Shown: in pieces, positions 42,053-51,144 of the stretch | Position numbering within the stretch: the stretch's first letter is position 1 | Layout: the number at the start of each line of letters is the position of its first letter | Source: JBCBGF01 sp039193455 | GTDB lineage: Bacteria; Pseudomonadota; Alphaproteobacteria; Rhodobacterales; Rhodobacteraceae | Direction: 5' to 3' | NCBI GenBank assembly: GCA_039193455.1 | Contig: JBCCWO010000005.1 | Span: forward strand, 62,001 to 126,000 | Length of the DNA stretch: 64,000 bases | Translations under genes and position numbers: made by a program | Notes under the pieces: generated by a model | The model's database searches: none | The model's input: the letters and a program-made list of their open reading frames with translations, nothing else | What the model was told of the DNA's origin: nothing

Positions 42053-43057
42053 TCAGTCCTTTGTCTTCACGCGGTAGCTGAGCGGGAACAGCTCGAGGTC
42101 ATAGCGGTCGCGGATCAGGCCCCAGACGCCCTTGGGCGCCTTCAGCATCACGACGATGGCGACGACGCCAAGAACGAGGAGGTATATCGTGCCGTAATCG
42201 GCAAGCACTTCGCGCAGGGCAAAGAACAGAAGCGTTCCGATGATCGGGCCCTCCAGCGTGCCGATCCCGCCGATGACGACGATGAAGATCACGAAGGCCG
42301 TCCAATCGTTCACCGAGAACGCGGCGTCGGGCGAGATGCGAAGCTTTTGGAGGAAGATCAGCCCGCCAATGACCGCGGTAAAGGCCGAGGTCACCACATA
42401 GACCTCGAGCTTGGTGCGCCAAATGTCGATGCCCAGCCCGCTGGCCGCCGTCTCGCTATCGCGGATCGCAGTGAGGGCGAGGCCGCGGCGGGAGCGCAGG
42501 AAGAAATAGACCGCCAGCAGGATCACCACCGCCGCGCCGAGGGCGAGCCAATAGCTGTTCGCCTCGCGCGCCGAGCGCCCGCCAAGCTGGCGCACAACTG
42601 CCACGGGCAACGAGGAGCCGGAGCCACCGCCCAGCGCCTGGATCTGGGCAAAGCTTAATCGGAACACTTCGGCCACCACCCATGTACCGATGGCGAAGTA
42701 TGCGCCTTTCAAGCGGAAGATCAGCGTGGCGATGGGGATCGACAGGATCGCGGCCAGCACGCCGCCCACGAGGATCGCCGCCACGGGATGCAGCCCGCCG
42801 AAGACCGTGAGTGCAAAGAGCATATAGCCACCGAACCCCACGAAGGCCTGCTGGCCGACCGAGACGAGACCCGCGTAGCCTGCCATCAGGTTCCACAGGC
42901 ACGCGAGCGAGAGATAGAGGTAGATCTCGCCCATGAGCCGCAGATCCGCGCGACCGGCCCACCAGGGCGCAGCAGCGAGCACGACCAGCGCGACCGCCCC
43001 GATCAGCATCGCCACGCGCGAGGCGGAGGTCGAGCGGGTGACGGTTGGCGCGCTCAA
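42053..43057 (-). CDS. Branched-chain amino-acid-type ABC transporter permease (LivM)
   Basis: A 334-residue LivM-type permease with about nine membrane segments. It has LACLWNLMAGYAGLVSVGQQAFVGFGGY and the family loop VFIVVIGGIGTLEGPIIGTL. I place the start at the TTG overlapping the livH stop (ATTGA) with GAGGGTGGAG upstream; an ATG at 43009 is the alternative. It forms the membrane channel with LivH. These HAAT-type importers carry amino acids, urea, amides or aromatic acids. Confidence 0.9.
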   Translation of the reverse strand: MSAPTVTRSTSASRVAMLIGAVALVVLAAAPWWAGRADLRLMGEIYLYLSLACLWNLMAGYAGLVSVGQQAFVGFGGYMLFALTVFGGLHPVAAILVGGVLAAILSIPIATLIFRLKGAYFAIGTWVVAEVFRLSFAQIQALGGGSGSSLPVAVVRQLGGRSAREANSYWLALGAAVVILLAVYFFLRSRRGLALTAIRDSETAASGLGIDIWRTKLEVYVVTSAFTAVIGGLIFLQKLRISPDAAFSVNDWTAFVIFIVVIGGIGTLEGPIIGTLLFFALREVLADYGTIYLLVLGVVAIVVMLKAPKGVWGLIRDRYDLELFPLSYRVKTKD

Positions 43058-43920
43058 TGCTCCACCCTCGGAAACAGGCCGTTGGGGCGGATGGCGAGGA
43101 CGATCAGGAAGGCGATGTGGCCGGCGAGGACCTGAAAGCCCGGGTCGATCTTGCCGCCAAGGGTCTGCGCGACCCCAAGGATCACACCCCCCGCCAGCGT
43201 GCCCCAAAGGTTACCCAAGCCGCCGATGATCACCGCCTCGAAGCCGAAGATCAGCCGCCCGCCTCCGATGGCGGGATCAAAGCTTGTCCGCATCCCCAAA
43301 AGGATCCCGGCGATCCCCACCACGGCGAGCGCCAGCGCCATGGCAAGCCCGAAGACGTGGGCTTTGTTGAGGCCCATGAGTTGGGCGATGTCCTGATTGT
43401 CGCTGACGGCCCGGAACCCGCGACCGAGCGAGGTGCGGTAGAAGATGAACTGCAGCCCTGCGATCACCACGACCGCGATCCCAAAGGTCAAGAGTGGCAA
43501 AAGCCCGATGCCGATGCCGCCCACATCAATGCTGGCGGTTTCAATCGCGCCGCCGCTGAGCTTGCGTGGGTCTGCGGTATAGGTCTCCAAAAGCGCATTC
43601 TGGATGATCACTGACAGGCCAAATGTCACCAAAAGCGGTGGCAGGATGTCGGAGCCGAGTGTCTGGTTCAAAAGCCCGCGTTGCAGCACGTAGCCCAAAA
43701 GCGCCATGGCAGGGATCACAACGATCAGGGCCACGAAGGGGTGGACGCCAAGGAGGATGGTGGTCGAGAGGCCCATATAGGCGGCGAGGATGATCAGATC
43801 GCCATGCGCGATATTGACAAGCCGCATCACGCCAAAGATGAGCGACAACCCGGCGGCAAAGAGCGCGTAGAGGCCGCCCAGAAGGACCCCCTGCACCACC
43901 GCGCCCACCCATTCGATCAT
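43054..43920 (-). CDS. Branched-chain amino-acid-type ABC transporter permease (LivH)
   Basis: A 288-residue LivH-type permease. It has GGLYALFAAGLSLIFGVMRLVNIAHGDLIILAAY and FRAVSDNQDIAQLMGLN, the EAA-like contact loop with the ATPases. It pairs with the LivM permease and starts inside the livF stop. Confidence 0.92.
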   Translation of the reverse strand: MIEWVGAVVQGVLLGGLYALFAAGLSLIFGVMRLVNIAHGDLIILAAYMGLSTTILLGVHPFVALIVVIPAMALLGYVLQRGLLNQTLGSDILPPLLVTFGLSVIIQNALLETYTADPRKLSGGAIETASIDVGGIGIGLLPLLTFGIAVVVIAGLQFIFYRTSLGRGFRAVSDNQDIAQLMGLNKAHVFGLAMALALAVVGIAGILLGMRTSFDPAIGGGRLIFGFEAVIIGGLGNLWGTLAGGVILGVAQTLGGKIDPGFQVLAGHIAFLIVLAIRPNGLFPRVEH

Positions 43921-44627
43921 GCGTCCACTCCGAAATAGGCGGCGGTGATCTGATCATGCGTCACGTCCGCCGTCCGGCCCTCAAGCGCGATGCGCCCCTC
44001 CATCAGGCAGAACACGCGCGACGACACTGACAGCGCCTTGGTGATGTCCTGCTCGACGATCATCGCCGTCATTCCCTCGCCCACGATCCCCGGAAGCGCC
44101 TCGTAGATCTGGCGGATGATGACGGGGGCGAGGCCGAGCGAGATCTCGTCGAAGAGGATGAGGTCGGGATTGGCCATCAGCGCGCGGCCAATGGCCACCA
44201 TCTGTTGCTGGCCGCCGGAGAGTGAGGTCGAGGCCTGATGGCGGCGCTCTGCCAGGATCGGGAAGAGATCGTAGACCTTTGCAAGGGACCACAGCCCCGC
44301 GCGTCCAACCTTGCCACCGATGAGCAGGTTTTCCTCGACCGAGAGCGATGGGAAAAGCTGCCGCCCCTCGGGCACCAGCGCGATGCCGAGGGCCGCGACC
44401 TGATCGGCCCGCAATGCACCGATGGGCTGGCCGCGATAGGTGACGGCGTCGGCGCGGTTCGGCAGGAGGCCGGAAATGGAGCGCATCAGCGTGGTCTTGC
44501 CCGCACCGTTGGCGCCAATCACCGCCACGACCTCACCCTCGGCCAACGACAAGTCGAGCCCGTAGAGGGCCTGGAAATCCCCGTAATGGGCGTCGAGGCC
44601 GTGGAGTTTCAGCACTGGCTCAGGCAT
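43917..44627 (-). CDS. ABC transporter ATP-binding protein (LivF)
   Basis: A 236-residue ATPase. Walker A is GANGAGKTT, the signature is LSGGQQQM, and Walker B is LILFDEIS. EGRQLFPSLSVEENLLIGG is typical of LivF. It drives import through the LivH/LivM pair with LivG. It overlaps livG by 8 bases. Confidence 0.93.
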   Translation of the reverse strand: MPEPVLKLHGLDAHYGDFQALYGLDLSLAEGEVVAVIGANGAGKTTLMRSISGLLPNRADAVTYRGQPIGALRADQVAALGIALVPEGRQLFPSLSVEENLLIGGKVGRAGLWSLAKVYDLFPILAERRHQASTSLSGGQQQMVAIGRALMANPDLILFDEISLGLAPVIIRQIYEALPGIVGEGMTAMIVEQDITKALSVSSRVFCLMEGRIALEGRTADVTHDQITAAYFGVDA

Positions 44628-45348
44628 CGGGATCGACGCCCAGGTAGATTTCCTTCACCTCGGGGCTCTCCATGATGGCCTTTGGTGCGCCCTCGGCGAT
44701 CTTTTTGCCGAAGTCGATGACAATCAGGCGCTCGACCACGGCGAGGAGCGCGTGGACGACATGTTCGATCCAGATGATCGTGGTCCCGCGTTTGTGGATC
44801 GCCTGAATGGTGCCGATCAGCGATTGGCATTCGGCTTCGGTCAGGCCCCCGGCGATCTCGTCGAGCAGCAAGAGTTTGGGTTTGGCGGCGAGCGCGCGGG
44901 TCAGTTCCAGCCGCTTACGTTCCAGCAGCGTCAACGTACTTGCGCGTGAGTTGGCTTTCGGCAGAAGCCCGGTTTCTTCGAGGACGGCGAGCGCGTGGTC
45001 CTCGGCCTCGTGCCCCGAGAGACCGGCGCCCTGCGTGGCGCCAACGAGCGCGTTCTCAAACACCGTCATGCCGCCGAAGGGCTGCGGGATCTGGAACGAC
45101 CTCGCGATGCCCATCTTACAGCGCGCCGCCGCCGAAGCGGCGGTCACGTTGTTGCCGGTAAAGTCAATCCGCCCACCATCGGCCTTCAGCGTCCCGGTGA
45201 TGAGATTGAACAGAGATGTCTTGCCCGCCCCGTTTGGCCCGATGATGCCAACGGCCTCGCCGGGCGAGACATCGAATGACGTCTCGTCGGCGACAACCAC
45301 GGCACCGAAGGACTTCTTCAGCCCCGAGACCGAAAGGAGGGCGGACAT
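44620..45348 (-). CDS. ABC transporter ATP-binding protein (LivG)
   Basis: A 242-residue ATPase with Walker A GPNGAGKTS, Walker B LLLLDEIA, and ARSFQIPQPFGGMTVFENALVG, the LivG pattern. The usual LSGGQ signature is degenerate, reading LTLLERKRLELTRAL, a variation known in LivG-type subunits. It partners LivF. The start is 6 bases after the binding-protein stop. Confidence 0.92.
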   Translation of the reverse strand: MSALLSVSGLKKSFGAVVVADETSFDVSPGEAVGIIGPNGAGKTSLFNLITGTLKADGGRIDFTGNNVTAASAAARCKMGIARSFQIPQPFGGMTVFENALVGATQGAGLSGHEAEDHALAVLEETGLLPKANSRASTLTLLERKRLELTRALAAKPKLLLLDEIAGGLTEAECQSLIGTIQAIHKRGTTIIWIEHVVHALLAVVERLIVIDFGKKIAEGAPKAIMESPEVKEIYLGVDPDA

Positions 45349-45354
45349 GGCGCT

Positions 45355-46623
45355 TTAGCCGAGCAGCTGCAATTCGCCACCCACCGGGATCTGCGGCGCG
45401 TGCCCGTTGTTGGTGATCACCAGTTCCACCCCGTCGCCCGCGCGCTGCCATTGGCCCGAGACCAGCGGGGTTTTGGACACGTTGGGCACCGGCCCGGTCG
45501 ACCAGTTCACATCGCCCACGATGGTGGAGATGTTGGTGCCCTTGATCGCGGCGGCCACGGCTTCGAAATCATCGAGATCCTCGGCGCGGCTGACGACATC
45601 GGCCACCACTTCAAAGAGCGCGTGTTTGAAGCCGATGGGCTGGGTCCAAGGGCGCCCCGTCGCGCTGGAATAGCCACCCGCAAGATCGCCCGCCGAAATG
45701 CCCGTCAGCGATGAGTTGAACGGGTGGTTCGGGGACCACCAGATTTCGGTCGTCAGGCCAACGCCCCGGTCGCCCAACGCCTCGATCGCCGAGGGGAAGA
45801 GCAGCGCCTTGCCGATGGTCGCCACCTTTGGCTGGAAGCCCTGCTGCGCGGCCTGGCTCCAGAACGTTCCGAAATCAGGCGGGATCATCACGCCGGTAAC
45901 AATCTCGCAGCCCGCGTCCTTGAAGGCGCTGATGTAGTTTGAGAAATCGTCGTTCAGCGGCTGGAAGCGGCCGGGGTCGGTCAGCTCGAAACCTTGCTCA
46001 CCAAGCGGTTTGGGCAAGCCAAGCTCGGGATCGCCCCAGGCGTTGCCGTCCGCATCGTTGGGGAACAGCCCGCCGACCTTCTTGGCCACGCCGCTGGCAT
46101 CCCAGAGGCCGGTGAAATTCGCGATCACATCCTCGAGCCCCCAGAAGAAGTGATAAGTGTATGCGAACCCTTCCGCCGGGTTGCCGCCGCGGCCAAAGAA
46201 ATAGGGCTGCCAGGGCGCGTCGGTGGTGATGCAGGGCACCTCGTTGATCTCGGCCTGATCGGCGACGGGGTTCGTCGTGTCGGGCGTCGCCGCCGCCGTG
46301 ATGATGTCGACCTCATCGTCGAGGATCAACTCGGCCGCCACTTCCGCCGCGCGGTTCGGGTTCGACTGACTGTCTTTCTTGATGATCTCGATGTTGTAGG
46401 ACTTGCCGTTGTTTTCGACCCCGCCCGCGAAATGGGCGCGCAGCCCTTCGAGGATGTAGTCATCCGCCTCGGCAAACCCGGCGAGCGGGCCGGTGGAGGG
46501 CGTTACAAACCCCACCTTGATCGTGGGCGATTGCGCATAGGCGCGCGTGCTGCGCAGGATGGCGGGCGCCGCGGTGGTGGCCGCAAGGCCGAGCATTACC
46601 TGACGTCGTGTGGTTCTGGTCAT
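45355..46623 (-). CDS. ABC transporter substrate-binding protein (LivK/amide-binding family), Tat signal
   Basis: A 422-residue periplasmic type I binding protein. It starts with a probable twin-arginine signal peptide, TRTTRRQVMLGLAA, cleaved after AYA-Q. The mature domain shows VGFVTPSTGPLAGFAEADDY and DEVDIITAAATPDTTNPVADQA, in line with the family that binds amides, amino acids and aromatic acids. It is the first gene of the five-gene ABC importer, whose cargo is presumably the substrate of the flanking enzymes. Confidence 0.92.
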   Translation of the reverse strand: MTRTTRRQVMLGLAATTAAPAILRSTRAYAQSPTIKVGFVTPSTGPLAGFAEADDYILEGLRAHFAGGVENNGKSYNIEIIKKDSQSNPNRAAEVAAELILDDEVDIITAAATPDTTNPVADQAEINEVPCITTDAPWQPYFFGRGGNPAEGFAYTYHFFWGLEDVIANFTGLWDASGVAKKVGGLFPNDADGNAWGDPELGLPKPLGEQGFELTDPGRFQPLNDDFSNYISAFKDAGCEIVTGVMIPPDFGTFWSQAAQQGFQPKVATIGKALLFPSAIEALGDRGVGLTTEIWWSPNHPFNSSLTGISAGDLAGGYSSATGRPWTQPIGFKHALFEVVADVVSRAEDLDDFEAVAAAIKGTNISTIVGDVNWSTGPVPNVSKTPLVSGQWQRAGDGVELVITNNGHAPQIPVGGELQLLG

Positions 46624-46646
46624 GGTGTCCTCCCTAAAGTCTCAAG

Positions 46647-47564
46647 TCACTCGGGCAGTATTGCCTCTAGTTTTTGTAAGTGATCTGCGACCCGCTTCTT
46701 CGTAGCAGCAAGATCGCCGTTCCCCCAGCGCCGAAAGCCCTGCCCGGCGGCCATTCCTGTCTTCCCGTCATCCAGAAGGGTCTGGAGATAGGGCGACGGT
46801 GCCCCGCGCGCGTCGAGATCGAAAAGCACCTGATCGTGGATGTCCTGTGTCAGTTCGATACCGACGAGATCGGCGTTCTCAAGCGGGCCAAGAACGGCGA
46901 GACGCCGCCCGAAGCTCGCCTTGACGACATCGTCTACGGCCTCCGCCGAGCAGATGCCTTTTTCGACAAGCGCAATTGCCTCGCGCCACAAAGCGTGCTG
47001 CAGCCGGTTGCCGATAAAGCCGGGCACGTCTTTTTCGACCATCACCGGCGTCTTGCCTGCGTCGTCCAGTAGGCCGTGCATCGCATCGGCCACGCCCGGG
47101 TCGGTCCAGGTGGTCTTCACCACTTCGACCAGCGGGATCATGTGCGGCGGGTTCCACCAGTGGGTGCCGAGGGCGCGGTGGCGGGTCTTCAACCCCTCCA
47201 TGATCTTCGAGATCTGGATGACCGAGGTGTTGGACGCCAGGAGTGCCGTTGCGGGCGCGTGGGCTTCGATCTCGGCGAAGAGCTTTTGCTTGAGGTCGAG
47301 TTTCTCGGGGGCAGCCTCGAACACGGCCTCCGCGCCCGCGACCGCCTGCGCCACGGTTTCGCACAATGTCAGCCGGTCCAAAGCCGCTTGGATCGTACTA
47401 TCGTCAGCCCCAAGCAACCCAAGGCTTTCGGCCACACGCACGGGCACCGATGCGAGCGCTTCGGCGACCGGGTCGGTGACCGCGACCGCGTGCCCGGCCC
47501 GCGCAAAGGTCAGGGCGATCCCGTGGCCCATCAGGCCGCCGCCTATGACGGCAATCCGCGTCAT
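46647..47564 (-). CDS. 3-hydroxyacyl-CoA dehydrogenase-family NAD-dependent dehydrogenase
   Basis: A 305-residue protein with the N-terminal NAD loop IAVIGGGLMGHGIALTFARAG, the catalytic segment ASNTSVIQ...GTHWWNPPHMIPLVEVV with its active-site His, and DVPGFIGNRLQHALWREA beginning the helical dimerisation domain. This compact family includes carnitine dehydrogenase and L-gulonate 3-dehydrogenase, which oxidise free beta-hydroxy acids, as well as CoA-ester enzymes. I start at 47564 in the SDR stop (ATGA). With the BKACE enzyme downstream it would make a beta-hydroxy to beta-keto to cleavage arm. Confidence 0.9.
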   Translation of the reverse strand: MTRIAVIGGGLMGHGIALTFARAGHAVAVTDPVAEALASVPVRVAESLGLLGADDSTIQAALDRLTLCETVAQAVAGAEAVFEAAPEKLDLKQKLFAEIEAHAPATALLASNTSVIQISKIMEGLKTRHRALGTHWWNPPHMIPLVEVVKTTWTDPGVADAMHGLLDDAGKTPVMVEKDVPGFIGNRLQHALWREAIALVEKGICSAEAVDDVVKASFGRRLAVLGPLENADLVGIELTQDIHDQVLFDLDARGAPSPYLQTLLDDGKTGMAAGQGFRRWGNGDLAATKKRVADHLQKLEAILPE

Positions 47565-48346
47565 CCAGCGGTGTACCCGCCATCGGCGTAAAGGATATGG
47601 CCGGTGTAGAAGTCCGACGCCCGTGAGGCGAGAAACAGAAGCGGACCGGCGAGGTCTTCCGGCTCGCCCAACCGCCCTTTCGGGACCCGTGTCAGGAACC
47701 CTGTCCGGACGGCCTTTGCCTCGTCGGAGTCTTCGAACATCCACGCGGTGAGTGGTGAGCGGAAGACGGTGGGCGCGATGGCATTCACCGTTATGCCGGA
47801 GGGCCCAAGCTCACACCCCAGCGCCTTGGTGAGCCCATCAACCGCGGCTTTCGAGGCACAATAGGCGGTGTATCCCGCCGGGTGGCCGAGCAACCCGCGG
47901 GCCGAGGACATCAGGACGATTTTACCGCCCTCGCCCTGTTCGAGCATCTGCGCAGACGCCGCCCGCGCCATCAGCCAGCTTTGGGTGACATTGGCGTCCA
48001 TCACGCCCTCAAACGTCTCGGGCGCCATGTCGCCGATCTTGGCAACCTTGTTCATGCCCGACGCGACAACGAGGATGTCGAGCCGCCCGAAGGCCGCGAC
48101 GGTTTGGGCCACCAGATCGGCGCACGCCGCCTCGCTGTCGGGCCGTGCGTTGATTTTCAGCGTCTCGCCCTTGCACGCGTCCGCAACCGCGGCCATCGCC
48201 TTGGCATTCCCTGCGGCAAGCGCAACCTTGCAACCCGCGCCGGACAGGCATTCGGCCGCCACAGCGCCAAAAGCCCCGGACGCGCCGGTTATGAGCGCGA
48301 CCTTGCCCGAGACATCGAAGAAGGAAAGCGGGTCGGAGAGGCTCAT
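47561..48346 (-). CDS. SDR-family oxidoreductase
   Basis: A 261-residue short-chain dehydrogenase. It has the NAD(P) motif TGASGAFGAVAA, an NVTQSW segment, and the catalytic YCASK with Ser in LMSSARG. The C-terminal LFLASRASDFYTGHILYADGG is standard for the FabG-like group. The start at 48346 overlaps the cupin stop by 4 bases. It is one of the enzymes of the twelve-gene operon; its alcohol or ketone substrate is unknown. Confidence 0.9.
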   Translation of the reverse strand: MSLSDPLSFFDVSGKVALITGASGAFGAVAAECLSGAGCKVALAAGNAKAMAAVADACKGETLKINARPDSEAACADLVAQTVAAFGRLDILVVASGMNKVAKIGDMAPETFEGVMDANVTQSWLMARAASAQMLEQGEGGKIVLMSSARGLLGHPAGYTAYCASKAAVDGLTKALGCELGPSGITVNAIAPTVFRSPLTAWMFEDSDEAKAVRTGFLTRVPKGRLGEPEDLAGPLLFLASRASDFYTGHILYADGGYTAG

Positions 48347-48696
48347 TTCGGGCGCCCTCCGTCGGGATAGGGGATCACGACCAGCATCTTGCAGACGTGG
48401 TTCGATTTGTTTTCGATCCGCCGCACCTGCCCGGGCGGGACGGTGCAACTATCCATCGGGCCGAGGGTCTCGGATTGGCCATCCCATTCCACGGTCATCT
48501 CGCCGTCGAGCACAACATAGACCTTCTCAAACGGGGTGCTGTCAGGCCCTGCCCCGCCACCGGGCAGGAACTGGCTGAACCCGATCCACTGGTTTTCCGG
48601 CCCGCCATCTTCGAAGCCCTGCAAGCGCAGGCCGGTCACGCCCCAATGGTTCGGCGCCTCGTAGACTTCGGCCTCTGCGAACCGCTTGATCCGCAT
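48343..48696 (-). CDS. Cupin-domain protein
   Basis: A 117-residue single cupin. FEKVYVVLDGEMTVEWDGQ matches cupin motif 1 with most of its metal ligands replaced, and RRIENKSNHVCKMLVVIPYPDGG lies at motif 2. So it may be a small isomerase, lyase or ligand-binding protein. Its start shares a base with the cyclase gene stop (TGATG), and its end overlaps the SDR start. The function is not known. Confidence 0.8.
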   Translation of the reverse strand: MRIKRFAEAEVYEAPNHWGVTGLRLQGFEDGGPENQWIGFSQFLPGGGAGPDSTPFEKVYVVLDGEMTVEWDGQSETLGPMDSCTVPPGQVRRIENKSNHVCKMLVVIPYPDGGRPK

Positions 48697-49535
48697 CAGA
48701 ACGACTCGCCGGCCTCGATCCGGTAGTCCTGGCCCTTGTCGACCATGGCCACCAGCCGGATGATGCAGCCGTCGCCGCGATCCCAGTTCCACGGGAAGAA
48801 GGCGAAGGTCACGCGCTTTCCGGTGACGGCATCGAGATCGCCGCCCACGTTTTCGATGCCGAGGATGCCGTTTGAGAAGAGCTTGTTATGCACCGGCTCC
48901 CATTCGGGGAAATCCACCTCCCACGGGGTCCCGCCGGACCATTCGAGGTACTCTTTCTCAAGATGCGGCAGGATTGGCCCGTTGCGCTGTGGCCCGATCG
49001 CCGTGGCCAGCGGGTGATCATTGGCCTGCGTGTCATGGCCGACAACCTTGACCTTCTTCTCGACAATCCAGTCGGCTGCCGACGGCACGAGGCCAGGGCA
49101 GTAGGCAAAGTAGTCGCCGTCTTCATACTGCTTGTGCCAGCCCGTGTTGATGATCAGCACATCGTTGGGCCGGATCGCATGCCCACAGGCCTGCTCCAGG
49201 TCGTCACCCGTGATCTGCTCCCACTTTTTCTTCGGGATCGAGACAACGATACCGGACCCGAAGAAATGCGGCAGCGGCACCTCGTCGATAAAGGGTGTGC
49301 CCTGCACGACATGCGCCGGCGCGTCGATATGGGTGGTGACGTGCATCGTGGTGGTGATGGTCTGGCTCAGCACACCGGACTTGGCCATGTAGTGCTTTCG
49401 CTCGATCTGGACGTCGCGGAAATAGGGCCAGTTCGGGCACTGAAACCCATAGCGGTGGCTGAGATTATAGAACTCCAGCCCCATCGCGTTGTTGGTGTTC
49501 TCTTGGAATTCGATCCCACGCACCGTGATCGCCAT
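48696..49535 (-). CDS. Cyclase-family metal-dependent hydrolase (kynurenine formamidase-like)
   Basis: A 279-residue member of the cyclase/KynB family. The metal motif HVTTHIDAPAHV corresponds to HxGTHxDxPxH with Thr for Gly. PNDVLIINTGWHK and KVVGHDTQANDHP provide further conserved residues. Known members hydrolyse amides, cyclic imides or isatin. It leads the twelve-gene operon. GGGAGG lies 7 bases before the ATG at 49535; a GTG one codon earlier is unlikely. The divergent IclR gene starts 139 bp away. Confidence 0.88.
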   Translation of the reverse strand: MAITVRGIEFQENTNNAMGLEFYNLSHRYGFQCPNWPYFRDVQIERKHYMAKSGVLSQTITTTMHVTTHIDAPAHVVQGTPFIDEVPLPHFFGSGIVVSIPKKKWEQITGDDLEQACGHAIRPNDVLIINTGWHKQYEDGDYFAYCPGLVPSAADWIVEKKVKVVGHDTQANDHPLATAIGPQRNGPILPHLEKEYLEWSGGTPWEVDFPEWEPVHNKLFSNGILGIENVGGDLDAVTGKRVTFAFFPWNWDRGDGCIIRLVAMVDKGQDYRIEAGESF

Positions 49536-49562
49536 CACATCCTCCCAATGTCTTTGTTAGTG

Positions 49563-49581
49563 TTTTGCTAGATGGTGCATG
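49563..49581. promoter_or_regulatory. Element shared with the GST/TAXI-TRAP promoter
   Basis: TTTTGCTA (49563-49570), followed by a 5-base spacer and TGCATG, lies between the cyclase and iclR genes. The same TTTTGCTA with the same 5-base spacing, followed by GCAAAA, occurs at 51149-51156 onward, inside an inverted repeat upstream of the TAXI gene. They could both be IclR-protein sites. The match is short, so this is tentative. Confidence 0.3.
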
Positions 49582-49674
49582 TGTATCACATTTCGGTCAA
49601 TAGTTGATTTGCATCGCATTGTGAGCTACACGTGATCGGAACCAAACCGGCTTGGGCACGTTGAAATCATCGCA

Positions 49675-50424
49675 ATGACCATCCAGGAACCGCATAGAAT
49701 TCAGGGGATTCAGGTAATCTCGCGCGCGGCCGCCGTGTTGCGATTGCTGGGGCGCGAAACCGGCGGCTTGAGCCTTGGGCAAATCGCAAACCACGTCGAC
49801 CTCCCCCGCTCTACGGTACAGCGTATCGTCGGTGCATTGGCTGCCGAGGGGTTTATTTCCACCTCTGGCGGAAGCGGGCGAATCAAGCTCGGTCCCGAGA
49901 TCCAAAGTCTTGGGCTGTCGCTGACAACCACCCCGCGCGAACGCCTCCGCCCGGTGATGCAGGCCATCGCCGAAGACACCGGCGAGACGGTGGACCTTGC
50001 GGTGCTGCGCGACGGCCAGATGCTTTTTGTCGACCAGATCGTTGGGCGCCATCGCCTGCGCACCGTCTCGAGCATCGGCGAAACCTTTCCCCTCGCGACA
50101 ACCGCCAACGGCAAAGCCGCGCTTGCCTGTTTGGATGAGATCGAGGCGACCAACCTGATCCTGGCCGAGGTTCGCACAAGCCCGGCACGCGACGGGAAAA
50201 TGGCCGCATTGCTGACCGAGATCGAGGGCATTCGGGGCGGCGCCCTGGCGACTGATGAGGATGAGCACACCGACGGGATCTCGGCCCTGGGGTTTGGTCT
50301 GAAGGACCCCGGTGGCGAGGTGTTTGCCCTGTCCGTTCCGGTGCCCAGCAGTCGCTACCGCCATATCAAAGACACCCTGATCACCGCGCTTGATACCGCG
50401 CGGCGTCGGCTTGGCACCGACTGA
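49675..50424 (+). CDS. IclR-family transcriptional regulator
   Basis: A 249-residue regulator. The N-terminal winged helix (SLGQIANHVDLPRSTVQRIVGALAAEGFI) is followed by the IclR effector domain with ETVDLAVLRDGQMLFVDQI, FPLATTANGKAALA and a C-terminal ALSVPVPSSRY. IclR proteins often control aromatic and small-acid catabolic operons. It is divergent from the cyclase-led operon, so control of that operon is likely; it may also act on the GST/TAXI promoter. Confidence 0.93.
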   Translation: MTIQEPHRIQGIQVISRAAAVLRLLGRETGGLSLGQIANHVDLPRSTVQRIVGALAAEGFISTSGGSGRIKLGPEIQSLGLSLTTTPRERLRPVMQAIAEDTGETVDLAVLRDGQMLFVDQIVGRHRLRTVSSIGETFPLATTANGKAALACLDEIEATNLILAEVRTSPARDGKMAALLTEIEGIRGGALATDEDEHTDGISALGFGLKDPGGEVFALSVPVPSSRYRHIKDTLITALDTARRRLGTD

Positions 50425-50444
50425 TGGCTCGGGCCCGCACCCCC

Positions 50445-51122
50445 CTAGCGCGGCGCGCGGTACAGCCCTTCGGCTTCAAGCACGGCTATGTTCTCGACCT
50501 CGCGCGCCATGGCGCGTTGAACGGCGGGGCGTGCGTTGCTCATCTCCCGATGGCGACGGATGTTCGGGAAGTCATCGTCGGGGAAACCGGTTTCCGTGAT
50601 CCGACCCCAGGCCCAATAGAGGTAGGCGTCGAGGACCGACCAGGTATCGCCATACCACCAAGGGCCGGGACCAAGGCGTTGCTCGACCATTGTCATGATC
50701 GGCCGCATCGCCTCGATGCCCTTGGGGCGGACAATCTCGAACGACATCGCGCCGTCGGCGATAAACTTGATCGGCATCGCGATGCGCGTGACGGTCGGGT
50801 GCACAGTGGCCGAGAAAAACGCAAGATCCGCCGTCTGCCGCACCGCATCCAGCGACTCCGTTGTCTTTGGCAGCAACCCCGCATCGGGAAAGGTGCTGTT
50901 CAGCCAGGTCAGGATCGCCACGTTTTCTGTCAGCGGCGCCCCGTCGATCAGCAAGAGGGGCACCTTACCTTTGGGGTTTAAGGCCAGATATTCAGGGGAG
51001 TTTTGCTGGTTCGCAGCGGTGCGCACGAGTTCCGTCTCAAACGGGGTTCCGATCTCTTCCAAGGCGATCGTTGGCACGCGCGCGCAGGTGTTCGGCGCCA
51101 CGAAGAGCTTGAGTTCCGGCAT
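50445..51122 (-). CDS. Glutathione S-transferase-family protein
   Basis: A 225-residue GST. The thioredoxin-like N domain shows NPKGKVPLLLIDGAPLTENVAILTWL, the glutathione gamma-glutamyl site. The helical C domain contains WYGDTWSVLDAYLYWAWGRI. It starts at 51122, with GGGAGG upstream. It is convergent with iclR and divergent from the TAXI-TRAP genes. It may detoxify reactive intermediates of the neighbouring catabolic operons. Confidence 0.9.
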   Translation of the reverse strand: MPELKLFVAPNTCARVPTIALEEIGTPFETELVRTAANQQNSPEYLALNPKGKVPLLLIDGAPLTENVAILTWLNSTFPDAGLLPKTTESLDAVRQTADLAFFSATVHPTVTRIAMPIKFIADGAMSFEIVRPKGIEAMRPIMTMVEQRLGPGPWWYGDTWSVLDAYLYWAWGRITETGFPDDDFPNIRRHREMSNARPAVQRAMAREVENIAVLEAEGLYRAPR

Positions 51123-51144
51123 TGATGGGCCTCCCTTTTTGACT

